A program made the translations under genes and the position numbers. Source: Hydrogenophaga sp. (GTDB lineage Bacteria > Pseudomonadota > Gammaproteobacteria > Burkholderiales > Burkholderiaceae_C). From it: 64,000 bases of DNA. Positions 31,022 through 40,091 of this stretch are shown piece after piece; the stretch's first letter is position 1, and each line of letters starts with the position of its first letter. Below the pieces are notes generated by a model. The model saw only the letters and a program-made list of their open reading frames with translations. It did not search any database and was not told the DNA's origin. The stretch covers positions 248,001 through 312,000 of the forward strand of contig NZ_JAILWB010000001.1 of assembly GCF_025699295.1 (NCBI RefSeq), read 5' to 3'.

Positions 31022-31705
31022 TCAGCGTCCCGCGGCATCGTACGTGGCACTGCGAATGAAGCCCGTGGGCATCTGCAGGGCGGACATGCCACCATTCTGA
31101 CGGTGCTCGGCCAGCAGTTCTTCGAGGCGGGCGTCACGGATCAGAGGCCCTTGCCCGGTGTTGACCACCACAGTCGTGGATGGCGCGGACTCGGGCGCCG
31201 TTGCACGAGGTGCCACCACCGCTGCGCTTGCAGAGACAGCGGCAGGTGCAGCGGCAAGCTGAGGGCCACCGCCTCCAGTGCTGGAGGGCGCGCCGCTCAA
31301 GACAGTCCAGCTGACGGCCACAACCGCAGCCAGCGAAGCCATGCCGGCCAGCAATTGCCAGCGGAAGACCGCATCGTTGGCTGCCATGGCGCGCACAGGA
31401 ATGGCCGAAGGCATCGGCACCGCAATGGGCGCCGTCTCGGACACCAACCGCCCTCGCACCGCGGCAAGAAAGTCACCAGGTGGCTGAGCGGCGAACGTTG
31501 CCGACCGGTCACCCCGCAGCACATCGCCAATCACTTGATAGCTGTGCCAGTCCGCCAGGACCTCCGCAGGGTCATCCTTTGCGGCAAACAGCGCATCGAG
31601 TTGCCCGGCATCGCTCTCTCCGTCCACGAGCGCGGACAGCACGTGCCGCGGCAAATGACGGCCTTCGTCATCCGGAGAATTCAAACTGACTTGTACGGCA
31701 TTCAT
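31022..31705 (-). CDS. rseA: Anti-sigma-E factor RseA
   Basis: Inner-membrane anti-sigma factor, 227 aa. The N-terminal cytoplasmic part (about 18-85: LSALVDGESDAGQLDALF, then WHSYQVIGDVLRGD) is the RseA/MucA sigma-binding domain. One membrane helix is at about 116-136, and the periplasmic part has an Ala/Pro/Thr linker and ends with RLEELLAEHRQNGGMSALQ. AGGAAG precedes the ATG at 31705. Cleavage of this protein by envelope proteases would release RpoE, encoded upstream. Confidence 0.93.
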   Translation of the reverse strand: MNAVQVSLNSPDDEGRHLPRHVLSALVDGESDAGQLDALFAAKDDPAEVLADWHSYQVIGDVLRGDRSATFAAQPPGDFLAAVRGRLVSETAPIAVPMPSAIPVRAMAANDAVFRWQLLAGMASLAAVVAVSWTVLSGAPSSTGGGGPQLAAAPAAVSASAAVVAPRATAPESAPSTTVVVNTGQGPLIRDARLEELLAEHRQNGGMSALQMPTGFIRSATYDAAGR

Positions 31706-31771
31706 GATGTCTTCCTGAACTTCCCGATTCCCGGGGCAAGCGGTGGCCATTGTGAACGGCTACCCTGCCCA

Positions 31772-32413
31772 CTACCAGCGCTTGCCCGTCTGGCGCTCCA
31801 GCATCGGTTTGATGCGCGCTGAAATCGCCTCGCGCGCCCGGAATATCCGGGAACGCACCGTGCCGATGGGGCATTCCAGCGCCGTGGCAATTTCCTCGTA
31901 ACTCATGCCCTCGATTTCGCGCAGGGTGATCGCCATGCGCAACTCTTCGGGCAGCGCATCCATGGCGGCATTGACCGCCTGGGCGATTTCCTTGCTGGCG
32001 AGCACCGCTTCGGGCGTCTCGGCATCGGCCGCTCCCGAATTTAGTTCGCGTTCGGGTCCGGAAGTTTCATCATCCTCCCCGGTTTTCATCTGCGACTGGA
32101 AAACCAGCGGGTCGCGCTTGAGTTCCAGAAGCTGCTTTTTGGCCGTGTTGACCGCAATGCGGTACAGCCAGGTGTAGAACTGGGCGTCGCCCCGGAACTG
32201 GGCAAGCGCACGGTAGGCGCGAATGAAGGTTTCCTGGGCAATGTCCTGCACGAGATCGGTGTCACGAACCATGCGCCCGATCAGTCGCTCCACTCGCCGC
32301 TGGTATTTCACGACCAGCATCTCGAATGCCCGCTGCTCCCCCGCGAGCGTGCGCTGCACCAGCATGACATCGCTGTCGGGCGGCGGTGGAGCGGTATGGT
32401 CTTCGAGTGTCAT
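31772..32413 (-). CDS. rpoE: RNA polymerase sigma-E factor (RpoE/AlgU)
   Basis: Extracytoplasmic-function sigma factor for envelope stress, 213 aa. Region 2 (about 27-95) shows AFEMLVVKYQRRVERLIGRMV and DLVQDIAQETFIRAYRAL, and region 4 (about 145-200) shows LPEELRMAITLREIEGMSYEEIA then ECPIGTVRSRIFRAR. It has a slightly longer linker (QSQMKTGEDDETSG) than E. coli RpoE. The order rpoE-rseA-rseB-mucD is complete here, and the unit follows the fatty-acid gene fabF and a small membrane-protein gene. Confidence 0.96.
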   Translation of the reverse strand: MTLEDHTAPPPPDSDVMLVQRTLAGEQRAFEMLVVKYQRRVERLIGRMVRDTDLVQDIAQETFIRAYRALAQFRGDAQFYTWLYRIAVNTAKKQLLELKRDPLVFQSQMKTGEDDETSGPERELNSGAADAETPEAVLASKEIAQAVNAAMDALPEELRMAITLREIEGMSYEEIATALECPIGTVRSRIFRAREAISARIKPMLERQTGKRW

Positions 32414-32447
32414 GCGCGCGGAAATATAACCCAGGCCTTGCGCCCCA

Positions 32448-32891
32448 TCAGTTGCGCACGACCAGCGCGCGGCGCAAGTCGTGCCAGCGTTCCGGATTCC
32501 GTGCACGCTCTGCCCAGACCCAGCGCGTGAGCGCGTCCGCGTTGTGCAGACGCAGCAGGACGCGGGTTTGCAGATCGACCACCAGTTCCACGCGCTGCAG
32601 TGGTGCCCCCTCGGGACAGGATGCACTGCACCACATCCAGCCGCCCCGGGTCTGCGCGTGGGCTTCCCACGACAACTGGCCCGTCGGAGAGCGCCACCAG
32701 CTCCATGCGGCAAAGAACAGCCAGACCGCCCAGGCAGCGGCGCCCCACACGCCATGCCACACCCGCTGCGACGCCGCGTACACAGACCATGCTCCCAGCA
32801 CCAGAGCCCCCACCGCAGCCAGTGCCACCAGAACCCAGCCGTAGAAGCGGCAGCGCCCCACCGGAAACGACACCGATGGGGCGCTGCGCAT
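32448..32891 (-). CDS. Small two-helix membrane protein of unknown function
   Basis: Protein of 147 aa with two hydrophobic helices at about 17-40 and 46-66 and a C-terminal soluble part containing WRSPTGQLSWEAH and RRALVVRN. The two-helix start and Trp-rich middle remind me of the YgfX/CptA-type family, but the similarity is too weak for a firm name. It lies between fabF and rpoE (33 bp and 34 bp gaps) on the same strand, so it belongs to their transcript. Confidence 0.72.
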   Translation of the reverse strand: MRSAPSVSFPVGRCRFYGWVLVALAAVGALVLGAWSVYAASQRVWHGVWGAAAWAVWLFFAAWSWWRSPTGQLSWEAHAQTRGGWMWCSASCPEGAPLQRVELVVDLQTRVLLRLHNADALTRWVWAERARNPERWHDLRRALVVRN

Positions 32892-32924
32892 TCGGACTCG
32901 AAAAAAGCGGTGTATGCGGCTTGT

Positions 32925-34169
32925 TCAAACGCGGCGGAACACCAGCGTGCCGTTGGTGCCGCCGAAGCCAAAGTTGTTCTTCATTGCCACGTCAATCTTC
33001 AAGTCCCGCGCGGTGTTGGCACAGTAGTCCAGATCACACTCTGCATCCTGATTGAAGATGTTGATGGTGGGCGGCACCTTCTGATGGTGAAGCGCCAGTA
33101 CGGTGAACACCGACTCGATGCCCCCGGCCCCACCCAGAAGGTGGCCGGTCATCGATTTGGTTGAACTGACCACCATGTGCTTCGCATGGTCACCCAGCGC
33201 GGCCTTGATGGCATTCGTTTCGTTGATGTCCCCCAGCGGTGTGGAGGTGCCGTGCGCATTCAGGTAGTCGACCTGATCCGGATTGACGCCTGCATTCCGC
33301 ATGGCGCTCAACATGGCACGGCGAGGGCCGTCCATGTTGGGGGCCGTCATGTGCCCCGCGTCGGCGCTCATGCCGAATCCGCTCAGTTCCGCGTAAATCT
33401 TCGCGCCGCGTGCCTTGGCGTGCTCGTATTCTTCGAGCACCATCACGCCCGCACCCTCGCCCAGCACAAAGCCATCGCGGTCCTTGTCCCAGGGGCGCGA
33501 CGCCGTCTTCGGGTCGTCATTGCGTGTCGACAAGGCTCGCATGGCCGCAAAGCCACCAATGCCCAAAGGAGACACCGTGGCCTCGGAGCCTCCGGCGATC
33601 ATCACGTCGGCGTCACCATATTCGATCATGCGACCAGCTTCGCCGATGCAGTGCAATCCTGTAGTACACGCTGTGACGATGGCGATATTCGGACCCTTGA
33701 AGCCGAACTTCATCGAAACATGGCCAGAGATCATGTTGATGATCGATGCCGGTACAAAAAAAGGCGTGATGCGGCGTGGTCCACGATTGGTGAGCTCGGT
33801 GTGCGTCTCCTCGATCAGTGGCAGACCACCAATGCCCGAGCCAATCACGCAACCGATGCGAGTGGCCTGCTCCTCGCCCAGTTGGTCACCGATGGGAAGG
33901 CCCGAATCCGCAACCGCCTGCATGGAGGCAGCCACGCCATAGTGGATGAAGGTGTCCATCGTCCGCGCTTCCTTGGCGGTGATGTACTCCTCCAGATTGA
34001 ACCCTCTGACTTCTCCTGCGAACTTGCAGGCGAAATTCGACGCATCGAACCTCGTGATGAAATCGATGCCGGATTGACCGGCCAGGAGGTTGGCCCAGGA
34101 ATCGGCCGCCGTGTTGCCCACGGGGCTGACGCATCCCAGGCCGGTCACGACGACACGGCGACGGCTCAT
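32925..34169 (-). CDS. fabF: 3-oxoacyl-[acyl-carrier-protein] synthase II
   Basis: Condensing enzyme that elongates acyl-ACP chains, 414 aa. C168 in VTACTTG is the active-site cysteine, with histidines in [11 protein letters not shown] and [12 protein letters not shown]. The C-terminal [14 protein letters not shown] is typical of KAS II. It follows acpP by 7 bp in the order plsX-fabH-fabD-fabG-acpP-fabF. Confidence 0.97.
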   Translation of the reverse strand: MSRRRVVVTGLGCVSPVGNTAADSWANLLAGQSGIDFITRFDASNFACKFAGEVRGFNLEEYITAKEARTMDTFIHYGVAASMQAVADSGLPIGDQLGEEQATRIGCVIGSGIGGLPLIEETHTELTNRGPRRITPFFVPASIINMISGHVSMKFGFKGPNIAIVTACTTGLHCIGEAGRMIEYGDADVMIAGGSEATVSPLGIGGFAAMRALSTRNDDPKTASRPWDKDRDGFVLGEGAGVMVLEEYEHAKARGAKIYAELSGFGMSADAGHMTAPNMDGPRRAMLSAMRNAGVNPDQVDYLNAHGTSTPLGDINETNAIKAALGDHAKHMVVSSTKSMTGHLLGGAGGIESVFTVLALHHQKVPPTINIFNQDAECDLDYCANTARDLKIDVAMKNNFGFGGTNGTLVFRRV

Positions 34170-34176
34170 CGGTTTT

Positions 34177-34416
34177 TCAGGCCTTCTGGTTGGCCAACGC
34201 GTAGTCGATGGCTTTTTGAACCGTGGTGATCTTTTCGGCTTCTTCGTCGGGAATCTCGATACCGAATTCGTCTTCCAGCGCCATCACCAGCTCAACCGTG
34301 TCCAGCGAATCGGCGCCCAGGTCGGCCACGAAGGCCTTTTCGTTGGTGACCTGCCCCTCTTCCACACCGAGTTGTTCGGCAATGATTTTCTTCACACGTG
34401 CTTCGATATCGCTCAT
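34177..34416 (-). CDS. acpP: Acyl carrier protein
   Basis: Acidic four-helix carrier of 79 aa. S37 in [15 protein letters not shown] is the phosphopantetheine attachment site. It is the central carrier for the Fab enzymes around it and the substrate of AcpS. It lies 117 bp after fabG, the largest gap inside the fab block, which contains a candidate promoter of its own. Confidence 0.98.
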   Translation of the reverse strand: MSDIEARVKKIIAEQLGVEEGQVTNEKAFVADLGADSLDTVELVMALEDEFGIEIPDEEAEKITTVQKAIDYALANQKA

Positions 34417-34451
34417 AGGTCCCTCTGAGGGTGGTTGAAATACAGGCCGCC

Positions 34452-34457
34452 ATTTTA
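34452..34457 (-). promoter_or_regulatory. Candidate -10 element of an acpP promoter
   Basis: TAAAAT on the minus strand, 36 bp upstream of the acpP start, inside GCTAAAATGGCGGCC (34459-34445). The same 15-mer occurs upstream of lepA (28177-28163). No good -35 hexamer is visible. Confidence 0.4.
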
Positions 34458-34533
34458 GCCGTGCCGGGGAGATGACCCCGGATGGCCCGCCGGGCGGCTG
34501 GCTCGACGCTAGGAATCCATGCAGTGCGCAGAC

Positions 34534-35295
34534 TCAGGACATGAACATGCCGCCATTGACGTGCAATTCCTGCCCCGTGACATAGGCGGCCTGGGGGCTG
34601 GCGAGATAGGCCACCGCATGCGCGATGTCGGCCGGCTTGCCCAGGTGACCCAGTGGAATCTGTCCCAGCAGCGCTTTCTGCTGCTCTTCCGGCAAGGCAG
34701 CCGTCATGTCGGTTTCGATGAAGCCCGGAGCCACGCAGTTGACAGTGATGCTGCGACTGCCCAACTCGCGCGCCAGCGCGCGCGTCATGCCAGCCACTCC
34801 GGCCTTGGCGGCCGCGTAGTTGGCCTGCCCGGCGTTGCCCGAAGCACCCACCACACTGGTTATGCTGATGATGCGGCCATAGCGCTGCTTCATCATGGGG
34901 CGGATCACCGCCCGGCTCATGCGAAACACGGCTTTCAGGTTGGTGTCGAGCACCGCATCCCAGTCGTCGTCCTTCAGGCGCATGGCCAGCATGTCCCGCG
35001 TGATGCCGGCATTGTTCACCAGCACCTGCAGGCCGCCGTGGGTTTTCACGATCTCGTCGATCAGCGCCTCGGCCGCCAGCGCATCGTTCACATCGAGTTT
35101 CGCGCCCCGGCAACCGCTGCCAGCCCCTGGCGCCGTGGCGAGCGTCGCACCGATCCGGGCGGCCCCTTCGTCGCTGGTGGCGGTCCCGATCACGGTCAGA
35201 CCACGGGTCGCCAGCTCCGAAGCGATGGCGGCGCCAATACCCCGCGAAGCGCCGGTGACCAAGGCCACCTGGCCAGCAAACTTGATTTCAGACAT
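34534..35295 (-). CDS. fabG: 3-oxoacyl-[acyl-carrier-protein] reductase
   Basis: NADPH-dependent ketoreductase of fatty-acid synthesis, 253 aa, classical short-chain dehydrogenase. The cofactor motif TGASRGIG is near the N-terminus, VNNAGITRD in the middle, and the catalytic Ser (ITSVVG) plus Y-x3-K (YAAAKAG) follow. It starts at the ATG at 35295 after GGAGAAG and lies 17 bp after fabD. Confidence 0.97.
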   Translation of the reverse strand: MSEIKFAGQVALVTGASRGIGAAIASELATRGLTVIGTATSDEGAARIGATLATAPGAGSGCRGAKLDVNDALAAEALIDEIVKTHGGLQVLVNNAGITRDMLAMRLKDDDWDAVLDTNLKAVFRMSRAVIRPMMKQRYGRIISITSVVGASGNAGQANYAAAKAGVAGMTRALARELGSRSITVNCVAPGFIETDMTAALPEEQQKALLGQIPLGHLGKPADIAHAVAYLASPQAAYVTGQELHVNGGMFMS

Positions 35296-35312
35296 GGGGG
35301 CTTCTCCAAGCG

Positions 35313-36263
35313 TCAGGCCAGCAGGGCCCGGACTTCCGCGAGTGTGGCGGGGTCGAAAAGGGCCGCGCCGGTGAGGGATGGATCGACCCGCTTGACCATT
35401 GCGGTCAGTACCTTGCGCGGACCGCACTCAACCACGGTATCGATGCCGCGCACCTTGATCGCCCCCACGCACTCCACCCAGCGCACCGGCCCGAAGGCCT
35501 GACGGTACAGCGCGTCACGGATTCGATCGGGGTCGGACTCCACCGCGACATCGATGTTGTTGATCACCGGGATCAGCGGCAGCGCAAAGGGCGTCTCGGC
35601 GAGTCGTTCCTTGAGCTTCTCCGCAGCCGGCTTCATCAGACTCGAATGGAACGGCGCAGACACCGGCAACGGCAAAGTGCGTTTCGCGCCGCCTGCCTTG
35701 AGCACTTCGCAGGCCTTGTCGACGGCGGCCCTGCTGCCCGCGATCACCGTCTGCACCGGGTCATTGAAGTTCACGGCTTCCACCACTTCAGCGCTACCGG
35801 GTCCGAAGCTCGCCTGGGCTTCGCGGCAGCCGGCTTCCACGGCGTCGGCACCAAGACCCAGCACGGCAGCCATTGCGCCCGCACCCGAGGGCACTGCGTC
35901 CTGCATGGCCTGCGCCCGGAATCGCACCAACGGCACCGCTTGTGCCAGCGTCAGCGCACCGGCAGCCACCAGTGCGGAGTACTCACCCAGCGAATGCCCG
36001 GCCACCACCGAAGGCTGTGCGCCTCCTTCCGCGCACCAGACCCGCAATGCGGCGATGCCCGCGACCAGCATCACCGGCTGGGTATTGACGGTCATGGCCA
36101 GCACGTCGGCCGGGCCTTCATGGATCAGCCTGCCCAGGTCTTCGCCCATGGCATCCGAGGATTCCTTCAGCGTCTCCCGCACGGCCGGATGGTCGCCCCA
36201 GGCATCGAGCATGCCCACCGCCTGAGAACCCTGGCCCGGGAACACAAAAGCAAATTTCTTCAT
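35313..36263 (-). CDS. fabD: Malonyl-CoA:ACP transacylase
   Basis: Loads malonyl groups onto ACP, 316 aa. The N-terminal FVFPGQGSQAVGM, the nucleophile S91 in AGHSLGEYSAL, and APFHSSLM with the catalytic His are in family order. A TTG 12 bp upstream is in frame, but the ATG at 36263 starts the conserved KKFAFVFPGQ. It lies between fabH and fabG. Confidence 0.97.
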   Translation of the reverse strand: MKKFAFVFPGQGSQAVGMLDAWGDHPAVRETLKESSDAMGEDLGRLIHEGPADVLAMTVNTQPVMLVAGIAALRVWCAEGGAQPSVVAGHSLGEYSALVAAGALTLAQAVPLVRFRAQAMQDAVPSGAGAMAAVLGLGADAVEAGCREAQASFGPGSAEVVEAVNFNDPVQTVIAGSRAAVDKACEVLKAGGAKRTLPLPVSAPFHSSLMKPAAEKLKERLAETPFALPLIPVINNIDVAVESDPDRIRDALYRQAFGPVRWVECVGAIKVRGIDTVVECGPRKVLTAMVKRVDPSLTGAALFDPATLAEVRALLA

Positions 36264-36304
36264 GAGATATTTCAATGCAGAGAGGAGAGCGAAACCGCTG
36301 TCCG

Positions 36305-37282
36305 TCAGAAATCAAGCAGCGCCGAACCCCAGGTGAATCCACCGCCCACGCCCTCCAGCATCAGCGTATCGCCCGGCTTCACCATGCCGCCCCGCACCGC
36401 GTGGTCCAGCGCCAGCGGGATCGAAGCGGCCGACGTGTTGCCATGCTGATCCACAGTGACCACCAGCTTGTCCAGTGGAAGTTTGAGCTTGCGCGCCGTG
36501 CTGTGCATGATGCGGATGTTGGCCTGGTGAGGGATCAGCCAGTCGATGTCCTCGGTGCTCCTGCCCGCCTTGGCCAGCACGGTGCGCGCCGTTTCCTCGA
36601 GCACGCCCACCGCCAGCTTGAACACCGCCTGACCATCCATCTTGAGCAAGGGGTCGCCCAGGATCCGGCCACCCGACACATGGCCCGGCACACACAGGAT
36701 GCCCGTGTGCTTGCCATCGGCATGAATGTCCGTGGCCAGGATGCCGGGGACGTCCGAGGCTTCCAGCACCACCGCGCCAGCGCCATCGCCGAACAGCACA
36801 CAGGTCGTGCGGTCGTTGAAGTCGAGCAGGCGGCTGAATATCTCGGTCCCCACCACCAGCGCCTTGCGCGCGCTGCCCGAACGGATGAGCGCGTCCGCCA
36901 CGGTCAGCGCATAGATGAAGCCACTGCACACGGCCTGTACGTCGAACGCCGGGCATCCCGCGATCCCCAGCTTGTGCTGCAGGATGGACGCGGTGGAAGG
37001 AAACACCATGTCGGGCGTGGAGGTGGCGACGATGATCAGATCAATCTCACCTTTGGCGACACCGGCGGCGTCCATCGCCTGAAGACAGGCCTCGGCGGCC
37101 AGATCGCTGGCGTACACGCCATCAGCCACGAAGTGGCGCGCCCGGATACCGGTGCGCTCCACGATCCAGTCATCGCTGGTCTCCACACCACGAGGGGCCA
37201 GCATGGTCACCATGTCGGCGTTGGTCAGTCGCTGGGGAGGCAGGCTGCTGCCGGTGCCAGTGATGCGGGCGTAGCGTGTCAT
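36305..37282 (-). CDS. fabH: 3-oxoacyl-[acyl-carrier-protein] synthase III
   Basis: Initiates fatty-acid synthesis from acetyl-CoA and malonyl-ACP, 325 aa. C119 in [10 protein letters not shown] is the active-site cysteine, with His in PHQANIRIM and Asn in GNTSAASIP completing the triad. RTGIRARH near residue 43 is a family hallmark. It follows plsX by 19 bp. Confidence 0.97.
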   Translation of the reverse strand: MTRYARITGTGSSLPPQRLTNADMVTMLAPRGVETSDDWIVERTGIRARHFVADGVYASDLAAEACLQAMDAAGVAKGEIDLIIVATSTPDMVFPSTASILQHKLGIAGCPAFDVQAVCSGFIYALTVADALIRSGSARKALVVGTEIFSRLLDFNDRTTCVLFGDGAGAVVLEASDVPGILATDIHADGKHTGILCVPGHVSGGRILGDPLLKMDGQAVFKLAVGVLEETARTVLAKAGRSTEDIDWLIPHQANIRIMHSTARKLKLPLDKLVVTVDQHGNTSAASIPLALDHAVRGGMVKPGDTLMLEGVGGGFTWGSALLDF

Positions 37283-37301
37283 GCGGGACGACTCGGAATA
37301 T

Positions 37302-38363
37302 TCAAATGGTCGGGATGCTCTTCAATTCGCTCGGCACGGACTCCGGCGAAATCAGTGGCCGGGCGTGGGCGATGCGTTCCCGCACGTTGTCCAGCAACTG
37401 ATTGTGGGCCGCATCATAAGCCCGACCAAGTGCCTGCTCGAACGCAAAGGCGTCGGCCGATCCGTGGCTCTTGAACACCAGCCCCTGCAGGCCGAGCAGC
37501 GCAGCACCGTTGTAGCGCCGGTGATCAACCCGGTCTTTGAACGACTTTAGAACCGGATAAGCGACGATTGCACTCATTTTCCGCAAAAGGCTCCGGGAAA
37601 ACTCCTCGCGGATGAAGCCGCTGATCATCGACGCCAGCCCCTCGCTGGCCTTGAGCGCCACATTGCCCACGAAACCGTCGCAGACCACGATATCGGTGGT
37701 TCCCCTGAAGATGTCGTTGCCCTCGATGTTGCCGATGAAGTTCAGATCGCCGGTGTTGGCGGCATTTCGGAGCAGAACGCCAGCCTGTTTGATGACTTCA
37801 CTGCCCTTGATGACCTCTTCGCCCACGTTCAACAAGCCAACGCTGGGCTCCTTGCGCCCTGTGGAGGCCGCCACAAGCGCCGAACCCATGACGGCAAACT
37901 GCAGCAGGTGTTCGGCCGTGCAGTCGACGTTGGCGCCCAGGTCGAGCACGGTGGTGGCACCACCCCGAGCGTTGGGCAACTGGGTGGCGATGGCCGGGCG
38001 GTCGATGCCGTCCAGGGTCTTGAGGACGTAGCGGGCAATCGCCATCAGGGCACCTGTGTTGCCCGCCGACACCGCAGCCTGGGCCTCGCCCGCCTTGACC
38101 TGGTTGATGGCCACGCGCATCGAGGAATCCTTCTTGCGGCGCAACGCCACCTCCACCGGGTCGTCCATGGTGACGATCTCGCTGGCGGACACCACGCTGC
38201 AGCGCACGTTGTTGAGCACGTGGGGCCAAGCCTTGAGTTCCGCAGGCTTGCCCACAAGCAGCAAATGCGCCTGCGGGTGACTGGAGAGGAAGGCAGCACA
38301 AGCGGGCATGGTCACCGCCGGCCCGACATCGCCTCCCATGCAATCCACAGCGATGGTGATCAT
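37302..38363 (-). CDS. plsX: Phosphate acyltransferase PlsX
   Basis: Converts acyl-ACP to acyl-phosphate for phospholipid synthesis, 353 aa. It starts with [14 protein letters not shown], and [22 protein letters not shown] and [13 protein letters not shown] are family blocks. I chose the ATG at 38363, which begins the conserved region. A terminator-like hairpin (38408-38434) separates it from rpmF, so expression of the fab genes may depend on partial read-through or on promoters downstream of it. Confidence 0.96.
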   Translation of the reverse strand: MITIAVDCMGGDVGPAVTMPACAAFLSSHPQAHLLLVGKPAELKAWPHVLNNVRCSVVSASEIVTMDDPVEVALRRKKDSSMRVAINQVKAGEAQAAVSAGNTGALMAIARYVLKTLDGIDRPAIATQLPNARGGATTVLDLGANVDCTAEHLLQFAVMGSALVAASTGRKEPSVGLLNVGEEVIKGSEVIKQAGVLLRNAANTGDLNFIGNIEGNDIFRGTTDIVVCDGFVGNVALKASEGLASMISGFIREEFSRSLLRKMSAIVAYPVLKSFKDRVDHRRYNGAALLGLQGLVFKSHGSADAFAFEQALGRAYDAAHNQLLDNVRERIAHARPLISPESVPSELKSIPTI

Positions 38364-38407
38364 GGCAACAACATCCCGGATCGGGCGCTCAACGCACCCC
38401 AAGAATG

Positions 38408-38434
38408 AAAAAAGCCCGCATGCTGCATGCGGGC
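38408..38434 (-). terminator. Intrinsic terminator between rpmF and plsX
   Basis: On the minus strand GCCCGCATG (38434-38426), loop CAG, CATGCGGGC (38422-38414) forms a perfect 9-bp stem followed by TTTTTT. It lies after rpmF and before plsX, in the direction of both genes. Confidence 0.82.
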
Positions 38435-38501
38435 CAGTGTCTCAAAGGCCAACCGGGAACCCCGTTCGCGACACCGCGGCGAGGCCCGTGGCAACCCGCC
38501 A

Positions 38502-38684
38502 TCAGGCTTCGGACTTGTTTTTCAGTACCTGGCGGCCCCGGTAAAAACCGTTCGGGCTGATGTGGTGGCGCAGGTGGGTCTCGCCGGTCGTCGGTTCGAC
38601 GGCGATGCCGGGCACGTTCAGCGCGTTGTGCGAACGGTGCATTCCACGCTTGGAAGGGGATTTTTTGTTTTGCTGAACAGCCAT
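38502..38684 (-). CDS. rpmF: 50S ribosomal protein L32
   Basis: Basic ribosomal protein of 60 aa beginning with [19 protein letters not shown], which is unmistakable for L32. It lacks the four-cysteine zinc ribbon of some L32 forms, as is common in proteobacteria. It lies in the conserved yceD-rpmF-plsX order, with 192 bp upstream and a terminator downstream. Confidence 0.97.
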   Translation of the reverse strand: MAVQQNKKSPSKRGMHRSHNALNVPGIAVEPTTGETHLRHHISPNGFYRGRQVLKNKSEA

Positions 38685-38819
38685 GATGGGCTCCTGAAAT
38701 CGGTAGGGTCAAACGGAATGGCACAAACGGAGCACTGTGGCCGCCCCGCTCAACCGGTCGTGCGCCTGACCAGAGCCGGTCAACAGACCGTGCAAATGGG
38801 TGCCAGCGCAAAGCCAAGC

Positions 38820-38825
38820 ATTATA
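38820..38825 (-). promoter_or_regulatory. Candidate rpmF promoter (-10)
   Basis: A perfect TATAAT lies on the minus strand 136 bp upstream of the rpmF start. TTCATG at 38844-38849 is a weak -35 with an 18-nt spacer. It would give rpmF a leader of about 125 nt. No other obvious element is seen in the 192-bp gap. Confidence 0.45.
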
Positions 38826-38876
38826 GCCCGAAGGCAGGCATCCCATGAAACGCGGCTTTTTCAGGATCCCCTGGCT

Positions 38877-39440
38877 TCACTTTTTCATCCGGGCCAGCTC
38901 GGCAAACGGGTTCTTCGGCGTCGAGATGGCATCGTCCGCCTCCTCACCGATGTCGCCCACCTGCATCCGGACCGGCATCGGGCAGACTTCGTGCATGGGC
39001 ACAAGCGGCAGGGCCATCAGCAGTTCATCTTCCAGCACATCCAGCAGGTTGGGACGGGGCTCGAGGGCCAGCAGGTCTTCTTCACAGTCATCGTCCTGCG
39101 CCTCGGCAGCCGCCTCGTCGGTCACGAAGCGGAACCAGCGATCCACCACCAGGGGCAACTCCACAGGCCCAAGGCAACGCTGGCAGGTCAGGGACATGCG
39201 CACATCCGCCTGCAGGTGCAGCCAGACCGCCGACTCGTCGCCGCCAGCCCCCGGCCGCAACTCCCCCCGAGCGAGCCAGCGGACCGGCTCCGATGCGGCC
39301 GATGCGCCCGGCGCGCGCTCAGCATGCAGGCGCGCGAACGTCGAGAGCGGCTCCTCGGCTCGCAGACTCGCCCCGGCCTGGGCAAATGCTCGCATGTCCA
39401 GGCGCCGGGGATTCCAGGCGATCTTGGGGGCGTTTTTCAT
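38877..39440 (-). CDS. yceD: YceD/DUF177 family protein
   Basis: Protein of 187 aa with the CQRCLGPVELPL motif in the middle and an acidic stretch (DDDCEEDLLALEP) that define the DUF177/YceD family, linked in other bacteria to 23S rRNA accumulation and always close to rpmF. I chose the ATG at 39440; a downstream ATG before RAFAQAG is a second option. It diverges from maf with a 36-bp gap. Confidence 0.92.
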   Translation of the reverse strand: MKNAPKIAWNPRRLDMRAFAQAGASLRAEEPLSTFARLHAERAPGASAASEPVRWLARGELRPGAGGDESAVWLHLQADVRMSLTCQRCLGPVELPLVVDRWFRFVTDEAAAEAQDDDCEEDLLALEPRPNLLDVLEDELLMALPLVPMHEVCPMPVRMQVGDIGEEADDAISTPKNPFAELARMKK

Positions 39441-39476
39441 CCAGGGAGTGTAAAAGAATGCGGGGAGAATACCGGG

Positions 39477-40091
39477 ATGACACCTGCCCCCGACACGTCT
39501 TCGCCCGCATCGTCGCGCGCCCTCATCCTTGGTTCCACATCGCGCTACCGACATGCACTGTTGTCGCGTCTAGGGGTGCCGTTCGAAGCCGTGGCGCCCA
39601 ACGTGGATGAAACGCCGGGGCCGGGCGAAAAGCCGGCCGATCTTGCGCTGCGCCTGGCGCTCGCCAAAGCCCGTGACGTCGCGCGAGTCCACCCTCAAGC
39701 GGTGGTGATCGGCAGCGATCAGGTCGCCGACCTGCACGGAGAACCGCTGGGCAAGCCCGGCACCCACGAACGCGCCGTGGCCCAACTGCGGCGCATGCGG
39801 GGCCAGACCGTGGTGTTTCAAACCGCGCTCGCGGTGGTCTGCCTGGCCACCGGGTTCGAGCGCAGCGACATCGCCGCAGTGCGCGTGGTGTTTCGCGACC
39901 TGAGCGACGACGAAATCGAACACTATCTGCACGCCGAGCAACCGTATGACTGCGCCGGCAGCGCCAAGAGCGAGGGGCTGGGCATCGCTTTGCTGGAGCG
40001 CATCGACAACGACGACCCGACCGCGCTGGTGGGATTGCCTCTGATCCGCACCTGTCACATGATCCGCGCTGCGGGAGTGAAGATACTGTGA
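39477..40091 (+). CDS. maf: Maf-like nucleotide pyrophosphatase
   Basis: Maf/HAM1-superfamily house-cleaning pyrophosphatase of 204 aa that hydrolyses non-canonical nucleoside triphosphates. LGSTSRYRHALLSRLG is the N-terminal Maf signature, VVIGSDQVAD holds the conserved Asp, and GKPGTHERAVAQL and YDCAGSAKSEGLG follow. The sequence type (SDQV rather than TDTI) fits the YceF/m7GTP-type subgroup. A GGGGAG site precedes the ATG. The frame is open far upstream, but that part is non-coding shadow. It overlaps the next gene by GTGA. Confidence 0.93.
   Translation: MTPAPDTSSPASSRALILGSTSRYRHALLSRLGVPFEAVAPNVDETPGPGEKPADLALRLALAKARDVARVHPQAVVIGSDQVADLHGEPLGKPGTHERAVAQLRRMRGQTVVFQTALAVVCLATGFERSDIAAVRVVFRDLSDDEIEHYLHAEQPYDCAGSAKSEGLGIALLERIDNDDPTALVGLPLIRTCHMIRAAGVKIL

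Noticed and set aside
38427..39476. Upstream extension of the maf frame
   Set aside because: It runs antisense through rpmF and yceD; the ribosome-binding site and the conserved LGSTSRYRHALL fix the maf start at 39477.
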